This document shows, piece after piece, positions 35,046 through 47,649 of a stretch of 64,000 nucleotides of DNA; the stretch's first letter is position 1; every line of letters begins with the position of its first letter. The stretch spans positions 42,701,001-42,765,000 of the forward strand of contig NC_060214.1 in the NCBI RefSeq assembly GCF_021130785.1, written 5' to 3'. A model generated the notes under the pieces. It did no database searches and was not told where the DNA came from. It saw nothing but the letters and a program-made list of their open reading frames with translations. The position numbers and the translations under genes were made by a program. This DNA comes from Homalodisca vitripennis (lineage: Eukaryota > Arthropoda > Insecta > Hemiptera > Cicadellidae).

Positions 35046-36479
35046 TTGTACAGTAATTTACTAAAAATAATACGTTATTTCAAATTCTTTAGGAGCAACT
35101 TTCTCTACTGCAAATCGGAATATTGTTGATTTGGATTTTTAAATTTATGAGGCTGACTCGAGTCGATTGTTTAATGACCTGACCACTCATTCAAGAGTTT
35201 TGTTTTTGAACCCGATTTATTGTTCTTCAGCTAATCAACTTATACTCGTAAACAAGGATAGTTTTCTTAAAATCCATGGTTTTACTAATTTTAAATATAG
35301 ATATTTATACCCAGATAAGTATGATAATATTATAAGATATACAATAACCGTCCAGGCCAAATAATATTATATATCAAAATAGTTAAATACTATAGTAAAA
35401 TCAAAATATAAGTAACTATAGGGAGCATTGGTTATAATGTCACCACGAGCAAATATTAATTACCTTACGTATTGTTAATTCTCTGATATACTATGTGAAG
35501 GGAATCCTATGTATAACTTACTGTGCATAATATTTATTTCAATACTACAAAATTAATAAATCAAATCTATCGTAAAACAGTTATTTGACTAGTAATGTAA
35601 CTCCAAACTAATGAAATATTTGTTAAAGTACTATTCATAGTTACTGAAAAAAATATTTCACATGGTCTGTGTCTCATATTTTTTATTGTTCATTATGTAA
35701 TAAAGTTAAACATCCACAATCCAGGACCACCTGTTATATCACTTTTTTCGTGGATGACAAACGCACGAGACAAAACAACACTGGTTTTCAAGTTAGTCTA
35801 AATGTCATAATGTGGGTTTGAATTCGACACCAAACTAACTTCCATACAATCAATTTTACACATTATAATATTTTCAGTATAATATCATTCAAAATTTCCT
35901 ACTGTTTTTTTATACTGAAATAATTGATTATACAATAGCTATTATTATATTAAGTTTTTATTACATTGTCTATGGCAAATATGTAAAAAAAGTTATTTTG
36001 GCATCAAATTCGGAAAGACAGAGATAGCCTTTACTGATAATTATTGATAACTTATATAAAACATTAGCTAATAAAATAAGTTAATTTAATTGTTATAACA
36101 TCTTCCATAATAAAAGTGACAGCCATCTAAGTAGCAGAAACTACTGGGCAAATGTTTGCTCATCTCGTTGATCATAACTCCTAATTCAAAATACTGATCA
36201 TTGTTTGATATTTTTTAACTAATAAAAATATTAGTTTAAATACAGCATGTGAATATTAAATGTTAAATCAAGTACTTACAACAAATCCTTACATATTAAG
36301 GAGATTTAAAATTTTTAAAAGAGAGAAGATCTTTTTTTGGTTTATTTTGCCATCATTAAGTGTGAAAACCCGGAGCATCTAGAGAACCAGCTCTTCTTGC
36401 AACAAAAATTAAACAAAATTAAAACAGAATTAAAGTTTACTAGTATAACATTTTTTATCGCTTTCAGGTTGGGCTAAGC
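35046..36479. other. gene-free AT-rich DNA
   Basis: A 65-codon frame at 35167-35364 (+) has no recognisable motif. Nothing else was seen. Confidence 0.5.
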
Positions 36480-37380
36480 GTGTACACTTATTACTACGCC
36501 AACAATTAAATTATAACCGTATAAGTTTCTTTATCTTCTATTGAGTTTACGTTGATATATAAATAAGTCTCAACACTCTCAATACATCCAAAACACGTAA
36601 ATGATTTACATATAACTATTTTACAATGTTTATCGGTATAAAAAAAGTGTGTAAAGAATGTAACACTTCCTCACTACGCCAACAAGCAACTGTAACTATA
36701 TATGTTACTTTACATTCGATTGTGTGTTTAGGATTGCTATAGAAATTTAGCCTTCAATAACCATAATACATCTCACATAAATAATTTAACTGCTTTGTAT
36801 CCTTGGTGGAAGTAAGTATAAAAATGTCTTTTCCATTAAAATAAATAATTAACTTAAGAAATAACTGGTGTAAAAAATGTATTGCCATGTGAGGCGGGAC
36901 AAGGAAAGATTTCTTACCGCACCAATAAGCAATTATAATAATATATGTTTCTTTCTTTTACTATTGAGTTTACATTGCTATAGAAAATAGTCCTCAACAC
37001 ACAAAATAAAACAAACATTTCCATTTAAGAATAGCTTATGTGAAATTTTATAGTTGTATCGTGCTGGGTAAAGAATGTAACACCCTTTTACTGGGCTAAC
37101 AAGCAATTGTAACAGCATATTATTCTTTATCTTCTTTTTGTGTTAAGATTGTTACAGCAAAGAGTTTTCAGCACTTACAATATATCTCACACATTAAATA
37201 GTTTAAGAATTTTCTAGTGTACAGTTTTATATCGCTATACTATACTGTGCTAGAATCGAACTCTTAATGCTCAAGTAACCCATTATAACTATAAAAGATT
37301 TTATCTCCTGTTGTGTTTATATAATGTAATAAATAAACCTCTGAAATATATCTCAAACATGTTACAAGTTTATATTACAG
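36480..37380. repeat. decayed tandem repeat, five units of about 175-240 bp
   Basis: The block c(g)ccaacaa(g)caattgtaac … tttctttatctt … gagtttac(g/a)ttg … recurs near 36493, 36673, 36916, 37090 and 37268. Intervals are 180, 243, 174 and 178 bp. Within units the order aaagaatgtaacac, then ctacgccaacaag, then tcaacac … atctcac is kept. Divergence is high, so this is an old satellite-like array. Confidence 0.65.
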
Positions 37381-39774
37381 ATGATAATAAACTGTTATTG
37401 AATTTCACTAGAGTTAATTAGAGTTTCAGGTTTGTTTCATCACTCAAAAAATACCCATCAACTATACAAATGTAATAATTACCTAATAACTTTATAATTT
37501 TACCTTCCATTTAGCGTTTTATGAAAATATTTCACTATTAATGTAAAACATTCGTCTCTTTAGAAGAAGCATTTGAACATATCATATCTATGCTTTTCAA
37601 GTTGTAATTAATAAGATATACCTAAATTAATGTTAGATAAATGAAAGACTATACACACCAGATACTTAACCTGGTGATGTTTGGTAATAGAATGAATTTT
37701 ATATTTTTTGTAAAACTTTGGGAAACACACGTTAGTAATTCCTTTTGTAAGTCGTTTTTCGGTCCAGGGTAGTTAGGTTTTGCTCATTAATAACTCCATA
37801 ACATGGCAGTAACTTTTAACTACAGCGTAAATGAAATTTTAAGCGAGTTTATAATTAATTTATATTAAGGGGTACCTCGTAAAATTACATGTACTCATCG
37901 TTTTAAATATTTAAATGCATTACTAAATAAAATTCGCACCGCCTCCGCCTAAGTGTATTAGTAAACACGATAATTCACTAACCAGAAGATGACTTACTAC
38001 AAGTTGAAATTAAAGTAGCGATTTATAACCTAATCACGGCATTAGTATACTCATTTTAGTATACGATTTACCCTTATATAAATTGTGCAGGGAATTATTC
38101 GATTTGGCTGCTGTTTATATTTGATCCGTGCATAACGTTAGTAAACATTAAATTGTATATCTGTAGATTCATCATTTAGGTCACTTCTACAATGTATTTG
38201 GAAATGTAATATATTTTATACGTTACGGTGACAGTTGGATACATTAAAATATTAAATGTTTTTTCTGTAAGTAAGGATGACCCCGTTTTAGTTTTTTTTC
38301 TAAGGAGATGCCAATCTCATTTGTTTTCCTTATGTAACTACCCTCGTGGGCCATAGGCCTGCATGAGTAATTTATAAAAAAGAATAATCGGAGAGTCGGA
38401 AACCATATAGACAGTACCGATAAAATAACAACAGTCACAACAGGATTTGAACCTGTGCAAACTCAGACTTAATTTTATGACGAAATAAAAACATTTCTCG
38501 TATTATAAGATATATTGATTAGGGCGCAATAATATTTCAATGCATTATACGTGGTGTTAAAATACACTATCATTCAACATCACTTATTCGTTTTAATAAC
38601 TATAAACTACTCTGTTAAAGGTTTTATTTTTATAAATGCACATTATTGTGAATGTTAAGTTCTAGCCTTCATTGATAGTTCTATATAGTATATGTATATA
38701 AAATAGTGTACAAAACAAATCGGCTGTAAGGTCAAATGTTTTTATTAACAAATAAAATTTTTACATGAAATCAATCACACTGACGTAATTTAATGTTGTA
38801 AGATTATATCTATAAACATATTTCGATAAGTTTTAAGCAAATCCAAGCACACAATATTAACATTATTTGAATATGTATTTGAAATTAAATTTCTTCTATT
38901 TTTATACGTTAACAATGATAATAGATTTGAGAGGTCAAGCGTAGTAATGTAAATGTTTATAACAAACATTAGCTGAGAGACAGGTGCGGCAATACATAAA
39001 GCAATATGAATACGCTTGAACCTGCAAGTGACAGAGGTGCGTATTTCTTGCTATTCAAATACTGTTGGTAGCATTGGTTCACTTTATCAACCCATTTTCA
39101 GCAGGTGGGAACATAATTTATGAGTTTTATCACGTACAACTGATCAAATTATACTGGTAAATCTAAGGTTAAAATATTCCATTGCTACATAAGGAAAAAG
39201 AGAGAGACCTGTCAAGCAGCGAAAAAACTTTTGCCCGATAGTAAGTTTTGTTGATTCTACATTCAGTTATCTAAATTGATTTATATACTTCATATCGTAA
39301 TTTTCAGAAGGGTATAACAATTTTTAATTTAAGACTAGTAAAGTCATACATGAAGTTCTTAAAAAACTTTTTCCTTTGCAACAATTATTAGGAAACATTA
39401 AGTGTAATCACACAACTATAACCGTTTTGTTTTTAGATGACAATACATGCAACTCTTTGGATTCGTCCGGTACATTGTGTTAACACTTATAAATTATATA
39501 AAATGATACGTTTCTATTTTGAGTAGTAATAATTATTAATAACTAGAAGCTTTTGCGTGTATAGTGGCAGTGAGATTACCTTGGTTACACAGACATCTCG
39601 TTTGGATTTTTGTAATATTTAATTTGGGATTCAATGATTTAAAAAATTGGTTTTTGTTAACATTTATTTCTGTAAATAAGAGTCCATTTATGATTACTAC
39701 TTTGAATAAAAGAAATAAGAATATGATAAGATTTGGGAATTAGCATTAATCCTTCAGTTTCCAAAAAAATGTAT
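37381..39774. other. gene-free AT-rich DNA with a tRNA T-arm-like fragment
   Basis: No convincing ORF. On the minus strand near 38430-38457, acaggttcaaatcctgt forms a perfect T-arm-like hairpin with a consensus B box, but no complete cloverleaf could be drawn; it may be a tRNA or SINE fragment. Confidence 0.45.
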
Positions 39775-39997
<223 letters not shown>

Positions 39998-39998
<1 letters not shown>

Positions 39999-41539
39999 AA
40001 CCCGTAAAGTGTGTTTTTTAAGGTTTCTTCGCAAGTATAATAAATTCATACCATCTTTGTATTTGCCAAAATAATAATGCTTGGTGGTACTCTAGGGCAA
40101 ACATGAAATATACAGAAAATCACCAACTCTATAAACGAATAAATTCCAAATTAACTATTATTTTAATAAAACCAAATAAAATTGTTAACTAATAATTTCT
40201 TTTTGAAGTGGTTTTAGATGATATTTAAATTGTCTTTAAGATCACTTTAACCATATATAAGATGATTTACAAACCTCGCCTAAAATTATTAATAACCATT
40301 GATTATTGTATACTACTGCAATTCCATGGGAAGGATTTTTGTTGCTAGGTTGTTATTACCTAGATCCTTCCTAGCTAAATTAGTTCTTTTAAACAGTTGT
40401 GTCGTTTTCTAAACACGAATCTTGTTGTTCGAGTCGGTGTAAAAACTCTTGGTAGAGAGGCTCTACAGACTTAATAATTGTTATTTAGATTTTATATAGA
40501 TTATAAAAATAATCTGTCGCTACAAAATTCAAATTTTTAAACCGTTCGTCTGGCCATCACTATTTGCGAGAACTCTTTCGTTGCAGTCTGCAGGATCTTT
40601 TGATAATTTGTGGCATCTGTTTGTTGGTTAAATATTTAAAATCTTCACTAGACTTCTATCTAACTATACAGCACCCAATAAACCCTCTGCCACAGTCAAC
40701 GTGTCACTCATGTGGTTTTAAATATTCTAATAACTAAAGAAATAAATAAAAATTATTTATAATTTTTATCTTTAAATTAATATTATTTTAAAATTTTTGA
40801 TATAATAGTTAAAACAGTTAGGTATCAAACATTTTATTGCAATAACAATCATTAAGAACAAAAATAGTTACTGTCTGTTATAAACATTGCATATATAAAT
40901 TTCTTTTGTCTGAAATTAAGTTACAATTATACAACTTTATACGTAAATAATAATAAATTACATGAATTTATTATATTGTTTGAAAACGAGGTTATGCAAA
41001 GTATCACAATCAAATTTATACCTTTGTTTTTATAGTCGTAATGCTCTGAAACAGATAATACCGCAGAACTAGCAACCAAAACGTTACAAGACATTTGTTG
41101 TAAGACAAATTATTATGATCTATAAAACGAAAATTTCTCCATAGATTAAGTCTAGAAGCTAATTATCAGACACAAAAGCTGTAGAATTTATATAAAAAAT
41201 AACATAATCTAAACCTACAATTTAGCTAAATACCAACAAGGTTTACGAAATTTCAACGCAAAGAGCACTTTCGGTATTGGTTTTATTATAACTTATTGCC
41301 GCAATTGGGTGTGAGTGACGAGAGACGATTTGTATGATAAAGTATGAAACAGGGCTACCAACTTTAAACGTGCTGCTTTGTTCTAATTCCAGCTTATTAT
41401 AAGGATAGTACAATCTGTCTGTGGATGGTACAACATTATGAGCATTAGGAACAGCACAGAATGCTACGATTGTGACTAGTTTGACAAATCAGACCGGCTT
41501 TTTGTAGGTTACAATGTTTGTCCTATCGATATATTAAGT
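39998..41539. other. gene-free AT-rich DNA
   Basis: No ORF or repeat was recognised. Confidence 0.5.
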
Positions 41540-41860
41540 ATGCGATATATTACTATATACTGGTCTTATATTTTTTATATAACTTTGTTTTCCTATTTAG
41601 CTTATTTATTAACTTTGTGTTATCCGGGGGCTAATTTTCATTGCTTCCTCAAGTTTACTTTTTGTACCCATAATTTTTTTTGCACTTATTAATAGCATTG
41701 CATAAAATATTTAAAAAATCATTAAAGCATACATTAACATTTTCAGTTATAAAACAACTATCCTAGCTTATATCGCTCAGTTTTGATACAACTTCATCAT
41801 AATAAGTAATAATAAAATCATGACTAACCACTGTGATATTTACATTTGATTACTAGGAAC
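41540..41860 (-). pseudogene. LINE fragment, part beyond the element 3 insertion (endonuclease-RT linker)
   Basis: Minus-strand reading from 41856 gives a LINE-like linker stretch (for example ITVVSHDFITTYYDEVV, then ENVNVCFNDFLNIL, then KLINKLNRKTKLYKKYK), resembling the region between endonuclease and RT in Jockey/CR1-type LINEs. It is the continuation of the fragment at 46484-46690, split by element 3. It ends without RT motifs. Confidence 0.6.
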
Positions 41861-43046
41861 TTAATAACGACTTGGATTGTTGATCTTAATATTCCAGAGT
41901 ATTAATAATATAAATCATCAATAATACATCCAAGACGATATAAAATATTTTTTGATTAGTAAAGATCCTAGTGAATATTAAGTACAATGTATTACTAAAA
42001 TTGTTAACTATTAAATATTATCTGGTTTTTCTAAAATAAAAATCACAGTTCTAAAATGAAAACAATGGATTTATTTTTAAACTGGGCAAATTAATAAATT
42101 CAACGTTTCAGAATTTTTAGCACTCTATTTTTCCACAAAGAATTGACAAACCTTTTAGTAAATTTAAAAATTCCTTTGGCAAGAAATAAAAATATTAATC
42201 AAATTATCAAACTAAAAATCAGAGCTCTCTTCTAAAATAATATAATAAAGTTTTAAAATAAAATGAAATACCACTTGGAAATAATTAAAATAAAAATGTT
42301 CACTTCTAAGTTCACACTCAAAATACAAAATAAAATTTCAACTTCTCTTTACACTATTTGAACCTTAACTTTTCAAGTCTCTGCAATTCAGATTACAACT
42401 CTCTCTCTAACAATTATAAAGTTCAATTAATTTTCAATTAATAATTCACAATAAACAGTTCCAGTTAAATATTAATAAATTACTACTTTTTCAAATCTCA
42501 ATTAAAGTTATTAACAAAGTTCAATTTTAATTCACTTCTCTTGCAAGCATGAACCAAATGTAACTTGTATGATTCTATTATGCTCTATTGTTCTTCGAGA
42601 ATAAGTTATTCAGATTGCTCTGTAGTTTCTATGAATTTAATTTTTTTCCTCAAAATCACTCGCGGAAAAAAATTTAAGAAATAACGGCGCACTGAAATTA
42701 ACTTTACTCACGAAAATAACCAAAAGAAAGGCGAAAATTATGAGCGGGCGCTTAAATACTTCCCTTTCCAAGACATCCGTGGAGCTCTCTCATTGGTCCA
42801 GCTGTATCAAACCAGGAGAACAATACTCACAATAAGACAAGTTCTAATCAATTCAAGGCAGTCAACCTGCCTTCCTAACAATTTAAAACTACCAGTGCTA
42901 ACTTGCCAAAGGATTACATGTTCGATTTTACCCTGACATTTCACAATCTAATCTAAAATTAAGTCCCAATATTTCGATCCCAAAATTTTTATTTAATTTA
43001 AGTTTTAATTAAAAAAATAAATCAATGTAGCTTTAAAAACGCTACA
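41861..43046 (-). repeat. 3' LTR of element 3
   Basis: Matches about 45294-46479 with few substitutions and a dozen short indels. On the minus strand it starts TGTAGCG, preceded by a polypurine tract (aaatgagggggagtaa, 43047-43062). The far end near 41861 is uncertain by a few bases because the two copies differ there. Confidence 0.9.
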
Positions 43047-43062
43047 TTACTCCCCCTCATTT

Positions 43063-44162
43063 ACTTCTAAATACCGGCCCTGAAGTTGATAAAAGAAATT
43101 TTAACACACCAATTAGCAATTTAAAAAAATGTTTTTAAAACGTACATCATTTAGTTACCCACCAATGTTTTTTAGAACAGACAGAACAGTTAAAAAAATA
43201 GAGATTGACCGTTATAAAAGGAATGTAGGTCAATAACTCGAGATAGCGAAGCCTATTCCCCTCACAATTCTAATTTTACTATCTACAACAGGTCAGTCTT
43301 TTCCAGTCCAAGGAATTTTGTCCTTTCCGGTCTCCTCCTGTCGACGTCTAGGTATGGACAAGCAGCTCCCTCAGTCAGTGAGTGCTCGTTTTCACGGTCG
43401 TATGTATCGTCCCTTGGATCCGTCGTGTAGTGTAGGTCACCATCCCCGTTGTTGGAACCGCCGGTGGGCCGCGCGCGTGGTCCGCAGCGTGTGACCAGTG
43501 TTAGTGGAGTGTCAGTGCTGTTCCGTTTCTCACCTCCACAGCATTTCACATATAAACAGAACATTCTCTCTTACAATGACATAAGTCCCCTTTGTCACCA
43601 TTTATGTCGGAATTTCAGAGCTTGTCTCGTTTCGTTTTCAAAAATTTTTTAATTTTTAGCCAACTCAAAGATTGCTCATTCTTTCCTTCATAAACTTTAT
43701 TAAAATATTTAAGACCCTTTTTTTTACTAACTCGTTATTTACATTGGATTACAAGGGGGGGGGGGTTGACCTGAATTTCTTTCTCTCATTCATTCACTAT
43801 AAACAAATAACAACATGAAATTGGACACACAAGAAGGAATGTTAGTACATCAATAATATAATGTCTTTATACTAATATCAGACAGTATAATGGTTGTAGA
43901 CACTACTATTAAATACTACATTTCTTAATTTTAAAGTCCTGAGGCCATGTTAATTATCCTCTTCATGTAAATATTTATTTATATGTCATAAAAATCCCCT
44001 TTTTCTTTTAATACCTGAAAGAAAACACAAAACCTTGACTTGGCCTATGGTTACTCAATTATGACATTACAGTATAATATGGGGATTTTTTTTTATTTTA
44101 CGCTGAAAGAAAAAATTTTCCAATTGTTCTTAACTGTCCCAAGTGTTCCAATTAAATTTCAC
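43063..44162 (-). other. 3' internal region of element 3, no clear gene
   Basis: A 93-codon minus frame (43564-43283) lies in a GC-richer block and ends LGLEKTDLL, but no env, signal peptide or other motif was recognised. An 11-base G run lies at 43755-43765. Confidence 0.5.
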
Positions 44163-45056
44163 TTAAGCGGGTCTCAAATCTTGTAAATGCACTCTTTTCA
44201 AAATTTTTAAGTCCTTGGTGTGCTGTATTATATAACTGTTCTCTGAGATAATAATCACAATCTTGTATGGTCCGTCAAATTTCCTATCCAACTTATTTCT
44301 GTGTCCGGGTATTTTACAAAACACTTCATCATTAATTTTAAACTTTCGGTGGTTTCTATTATAGGGCCTTAACTTCGAATTTTTAATAAACTGTTTATTT
44401 AAATTTTCCAACGCCTCCGCATATTTTTGACATTTTTCCTTTGGCACTAAATTTTTCAAACATTGATTTCAAGTTCCACTTTAAATCCAACTCATTGTTA
44501 GGTTTAAAATTAAACATTAAAGAATATGCGCTATACCCAGTACTGTCATTAACACACGAGTTAACTGCTTGTTGAATTTTACTTAAATCAGAGTCCCAGT
44601 TCCTTTTGCAATCACTATACAAGCAAGTCAAAATTGAATTTAAGTTTCTTAAATATCTTTCAGATTTGTTTACCCTGGGGGTTGTACGGAATTGTAGTGA
44701 TTAATTTTCACACACCCCATTTGAAAAGATTGGCCCCTAATTCCTCGCTGTTGAATTTAGTAGCGTTTTTCGCTCACAATAACTTCCGGCAAACCAAAGT
44801 TTTTTTTAAAAATATTACTCTCTAAAGTTTACAACACCATACCTGAATTCACTTTCCTGAGAGGCACGACCCAATTGCACCTTGTGAAGTCGTCCACCAT
44901 GATTAGGACGAATTCATCCCGTCTTGAAGTTCTAGGCAGAGGTCCAAACACATCCATGTAGAGTTCCTGTAGTGGATGTGCCGAAATGCCTGCATGCAGC
45001 TCACCACGGTCTCGCCAGTTGGTATGTTTACTCAAAACAATTTTCTTAAAGTTTAT
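44163..45056 (-). pseudogene. pol: integrase core and C-terminus of element 3
   Basis: The frame 45035-44829 has the first core Asp (LYMDVFGPLPRTS) and VLIMVDDFTR. Sequence at about 44700-44630 contains the catalytic Glu region (KSERYLRNL) out of frame. The frame 44631-44395 continues with the core end (TGYSAYSLMF), and 44459-44163 holds the C-terminal domain (RKFKINDEVFCKIPGHRNKLDRKF-like, ending HLQDLRPA). The middle, with the second Asp, is broken or lost around 44720-44828. Confidence 0.8.
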
Positions 45057-45149
45057 CTACAGTGTTATCAGTAATTGTTTTCCCACACCACGGAACCACA
45101 GTTCATAAATCAATTCGTCCTTACTTAAAAAGTCCACTTTGAGAGCCAT
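45057..45149 (-). pseudogene. gag: gag start fragment of element 3
   Basis: The minus-strand ATG at 45149-45147 begins about 30 codons (FLSKDELIYELWFRG) resembling the N-terminus of insect Gypsy gag proteins. The reading stops at 45057 just before the integrase part, marking the internal deletion joint at about 45036-45057. Confidence 0.55.
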
Positions 45150-45278
45150 TTTAGGTTAAATAAATTTAACTTAACTATCACAACTTAACTAGGACAACAC
45201 AAGTTCTTGCCAAAGTTTTCTAACAAAGTTTATAACAGTTTGTACAAGTTTATTAAAAAATTCACTGGATACTTTACA

Positions 45279-45294
45279 AGCAGAGTGGCGCAGT
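45279..45294 (-). other. candidate primer site of element 3 matching the 5' end of initiator tRNA-Met
   Basis: The plus strand reads AGCAGAGTGGCGCAGT, identical to the first 16 bases of animal initiator tRNA-Met as I recall it. It directly abuts the 5' LTR, where the minus-strand element RNA would carry its complement. Most elements pair with a tRNA 3' end; pairing with the 5' end would need a 5' tRNA fragment as primer. Confidence 0.45.
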
Positions 45295-46479
45295 CAATAT
45301 AACGACTTGGATTGTTGATCTTAATATTCCAGAGTATTAATATACAAATCATCAATAATACATCCAAGACGATATAAAATATTTTTTGATTAGTAAAGAT
45401 CCTAGTGAATATTAAGTACAATGTATTACTAAAATTGTTAAACTATTAAATATTATCTGGTTTTTCTAAAATAAAAATCACAGTTCTAAATGAAAACAAT
45501 GGATTTATTTTTAACTGGCAAATTAATAAATTCAACGTTTCAGAATTTTTAGCACTCTATTTTCCACAAAGAATTGACAAACCTTTTAGTAAATTTAAAA
45601 ATTCCTTTGGCAAGAAATAAAAATATTAATCAAATTATCAAACTAAAAATCAGAGCTCTCTTCTAAAATAATATAATAAAGTTTTAAAATAAAATGAAAT
45701 ACCACTTGGAAATAATTAAAATAAAAATGTTCACTTCTAAGTTCACATCAAAAATACAAAATAAAATTTCAACTTCTCTTTACACTATTTGAACCTTAAC
45801 TTTCAAGTCTCTGCAATTCAGATTACAACTCTCTCTCTAACAATTATAAAGTTCAATTAATTTTCAATTAATAATTCACAATAAACAGTTTCCAGTTAAA
45901 TATTAATAAATTACTACTTTTTCAAATCTCAATTAAAGTTATTAACAAAGTTCAATTTTAATTCACTTCTCTTGCAAGCATGAACCAAATGTAACTTGTA
46001 TGATTCTATTATGCTCTATTGTTCTTCGAGAATAAGTTATTCAGATTGCTCTGTAGTTTCTATGAATTTAATTTTTTCCTCAAAATCACTCGCGGAAAAA
46101 AATTTAAGAAATACGGCGCACTGAAATTAACTTTACTCACGAAAATAACCAAAAGAAGGGCGAAAATTATGAGCGGAGGCGCGCTTAAATACTTCCCTTT
46201 CCAAGACATCCGTGGAGCTCTCTCATTGGTCCAGCTGTATCAAACCAAGAGAACAATACTCACAATAAGACAAGTTCTAATCAATTCAAGGCAGTCAACC
46301 TGCCTTCCTAACAATTTAAAACTACCAGTGCTAACTTGCCAAAGGATTACATGTTCGATTTTACCCTGACATTTCACAATGTAATCTAAAATTAAGTCCC
46401 AATATTTCGATCCCAAAATTTTTATTTAATTTAAGTTTTAATTAAAAAAATAAATCAATGTAGCTTTAAAAACGCTACA
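45294..46479 (-). repeat. 5' LTR of element 3
   Basis: Copy of 41861-43046. Several homopolymer indels and a few substitutions (for example accaagaga versus accaggaga near 46245) suggest an insertion older than elements 1 and 2. An ORF at 46019-46369 (+) within it has no support. Confidence 0.9.
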
Positions 46480-46483
46480 GAAC

Positions 46484-46690
46484 TGTAATTGCTAAACCTA
46501 ACATGCAATGGTCAGTGAGATCAACATCAAACATGGCACTTTTAAAAATTGTTAAACACGGTGTCTGACAAAAATATGGTCTATACACGTTTGTGAATTA
46601 GCAGTGATTCTAGTAGGACCATCAATAATTCTTTGTTTGAAGGTTATTTTTGACGATGGAAGGATTGTGAAGGAAACAGGATTTTTCCGG
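46484..46690 (-). pseudogene. LINE apurinic-type endonuclease fragment
   Basis: Minus-strand reading gives ITANSQTCIDHIFVRH followed, after a frame change, by a LTDHCML-like stretch. Both are end motifs of APE-type endonucleases of LINEs (Asp-His pairs of the active site). It is cut at 46483 by element 3. Confidence 0.7.
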
Positions 46691-46902
46691 ACATTTGCCA
46701 TCGTTAAGTGAAACAAGAAAACAGTAACACTACGTTTCGAGATCTGCAATCTGATCTCTTCTTCAGGTAAAGAACTAACCTAATACATAATTACAAACTA
46801 GGTTAAAATAAACAAATCTTACTAAAGCGTTGTGGCACGCCTAAGACAGGAATCACAACCTACATGTTGTATGTCAACTTCACTAACACTAAAGACATGC
46901 AC
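46691..46902 (-). repeat. LINE/SINE tail-like segment between ORF1 and endonuclease pieces
   Basis: On the minus strand it contains cctgaagaagagatcagat … gatctcgaaacg, the inverted-repeat tail motif common to many LINEs and tRNA-SINEs, followed by acttaacgatggcaaatg. Its presence between two LINE coding pieces shows a mosaic or rearranged copy. Confidence 0.5.
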
Positions 46903-47584
46903 TTAATACAAAACTATACAAACTCGCTGGATGGGGAAGTGCTGGTTGATATCTCGGGCCGTGAGACTCTTCTTCTGGCGGGCCTTGGTGATCCACTGCT
47001 CCTTCATCCCCTTGGTTGAGAACTGGGCGATGAGTACCAGCTCAATGTCAGTCCTGAAGGAGGTTATCCGATGTGCTGCACCGACGTCCGTCTCCTTTAT
47101 ATCCACTCCCAGAGCTACTCCCAAGTCTGCCACCAACTCGGTCACATTTTTATTCTTGGTTACCGGTAGACCACTAATCTCTATGTTTTTCACACGCGAG
47201 TGTTGTTCCGAATTTCTCATTCTTTCTTGTAAGTCATTTACTTCCTTACTCAGCGTTTTCATTCTTAGCTTTAAGCAAAATATTTTCTTTCTGCAACTCG
47301 GCAAACTTGCTTCTTATCTCTTCCATCGATAAAGTCGAAGCATGAAGTTTATCAGAAACATACTGCACCGACGTCGAGATCTCCCTCATTTCGCTCTTAA
47401 ACGAAGTCATTTCGGAAAAAACTTCCTTCTTAAACTCTTCCAAAACCTTGACGAGAAAGTCTTTTGTAAGAACGTCCGATGATGAAGTGGTAGATTTCAC
47501 ACTCCTCTGCGAAGAAAACTTGTTCCTACACCCTGAGGCATTTCCAGTCTTTCGTCGACCGTTTAACTTTTCGATCGGAAACAT
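46903..47584 (-). pseudogene. LINE ORF1 protein, coiled coil plus RRM-like part, one frameshift
   Basis: Frame 47584-47246 starts at an ATG, has a basic Ser-rich start and then a long heptad-like coiled coil (EEIRSKFAELQKENILLKAK). Frame 47304-46903 continues the coil (NDLQERMRNSEQHSRVKNIE) and enters an RRM-like segment (ISGLPVTKNKNVTELVADLG … DVGAAHR). This is the layout of ORF1p of insect LINEs, an RNA-binding chaperone. The shift lies near 47250-47300. The end (IQRVCIVLY) runs into non-LINE sequence. Confidence 0.75.
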
Positions 47585-47649
47585 TACTTACGCAGTTAAG
47601 GTGAAAACTCCTTTCACATCCTCCCGTGCACTTTATACTGCCAGCATCA

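Larger units (their letters stand above)
41861..46479 (-). mobile_element. LTR retrotransposon 3, Gypsy type, internally deleted
   Basis: Two direct repeats of about 1.19 kb flank only 2.2 kb of internal sequence. GAAC at 41857-41860 and 46480-46483 is the target duplication. Read on the minus strand, a short gag start runs directly into the middle of integrase, so protease, RT and RNase H are gone. It lies inside a LINE whose endonuclease region it splits. It could move only with proteins supplied by a full relative. Confidence 0.88.

Noticed and set aside
45285..45294. TGGCGCAGTC as a plus-strand Ser-type primer site
   Set aside because: All element 3 genes read on the minus strand and no plus-strand LTR ends before this site; the tRNA 5'-end match covers a longer stretch.
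46019..46369. A 116-codon ORF inside the right LTR of element 3
   Set aside because: It lies wholly in LTR sequence and is not kept open in the left LTR copy.
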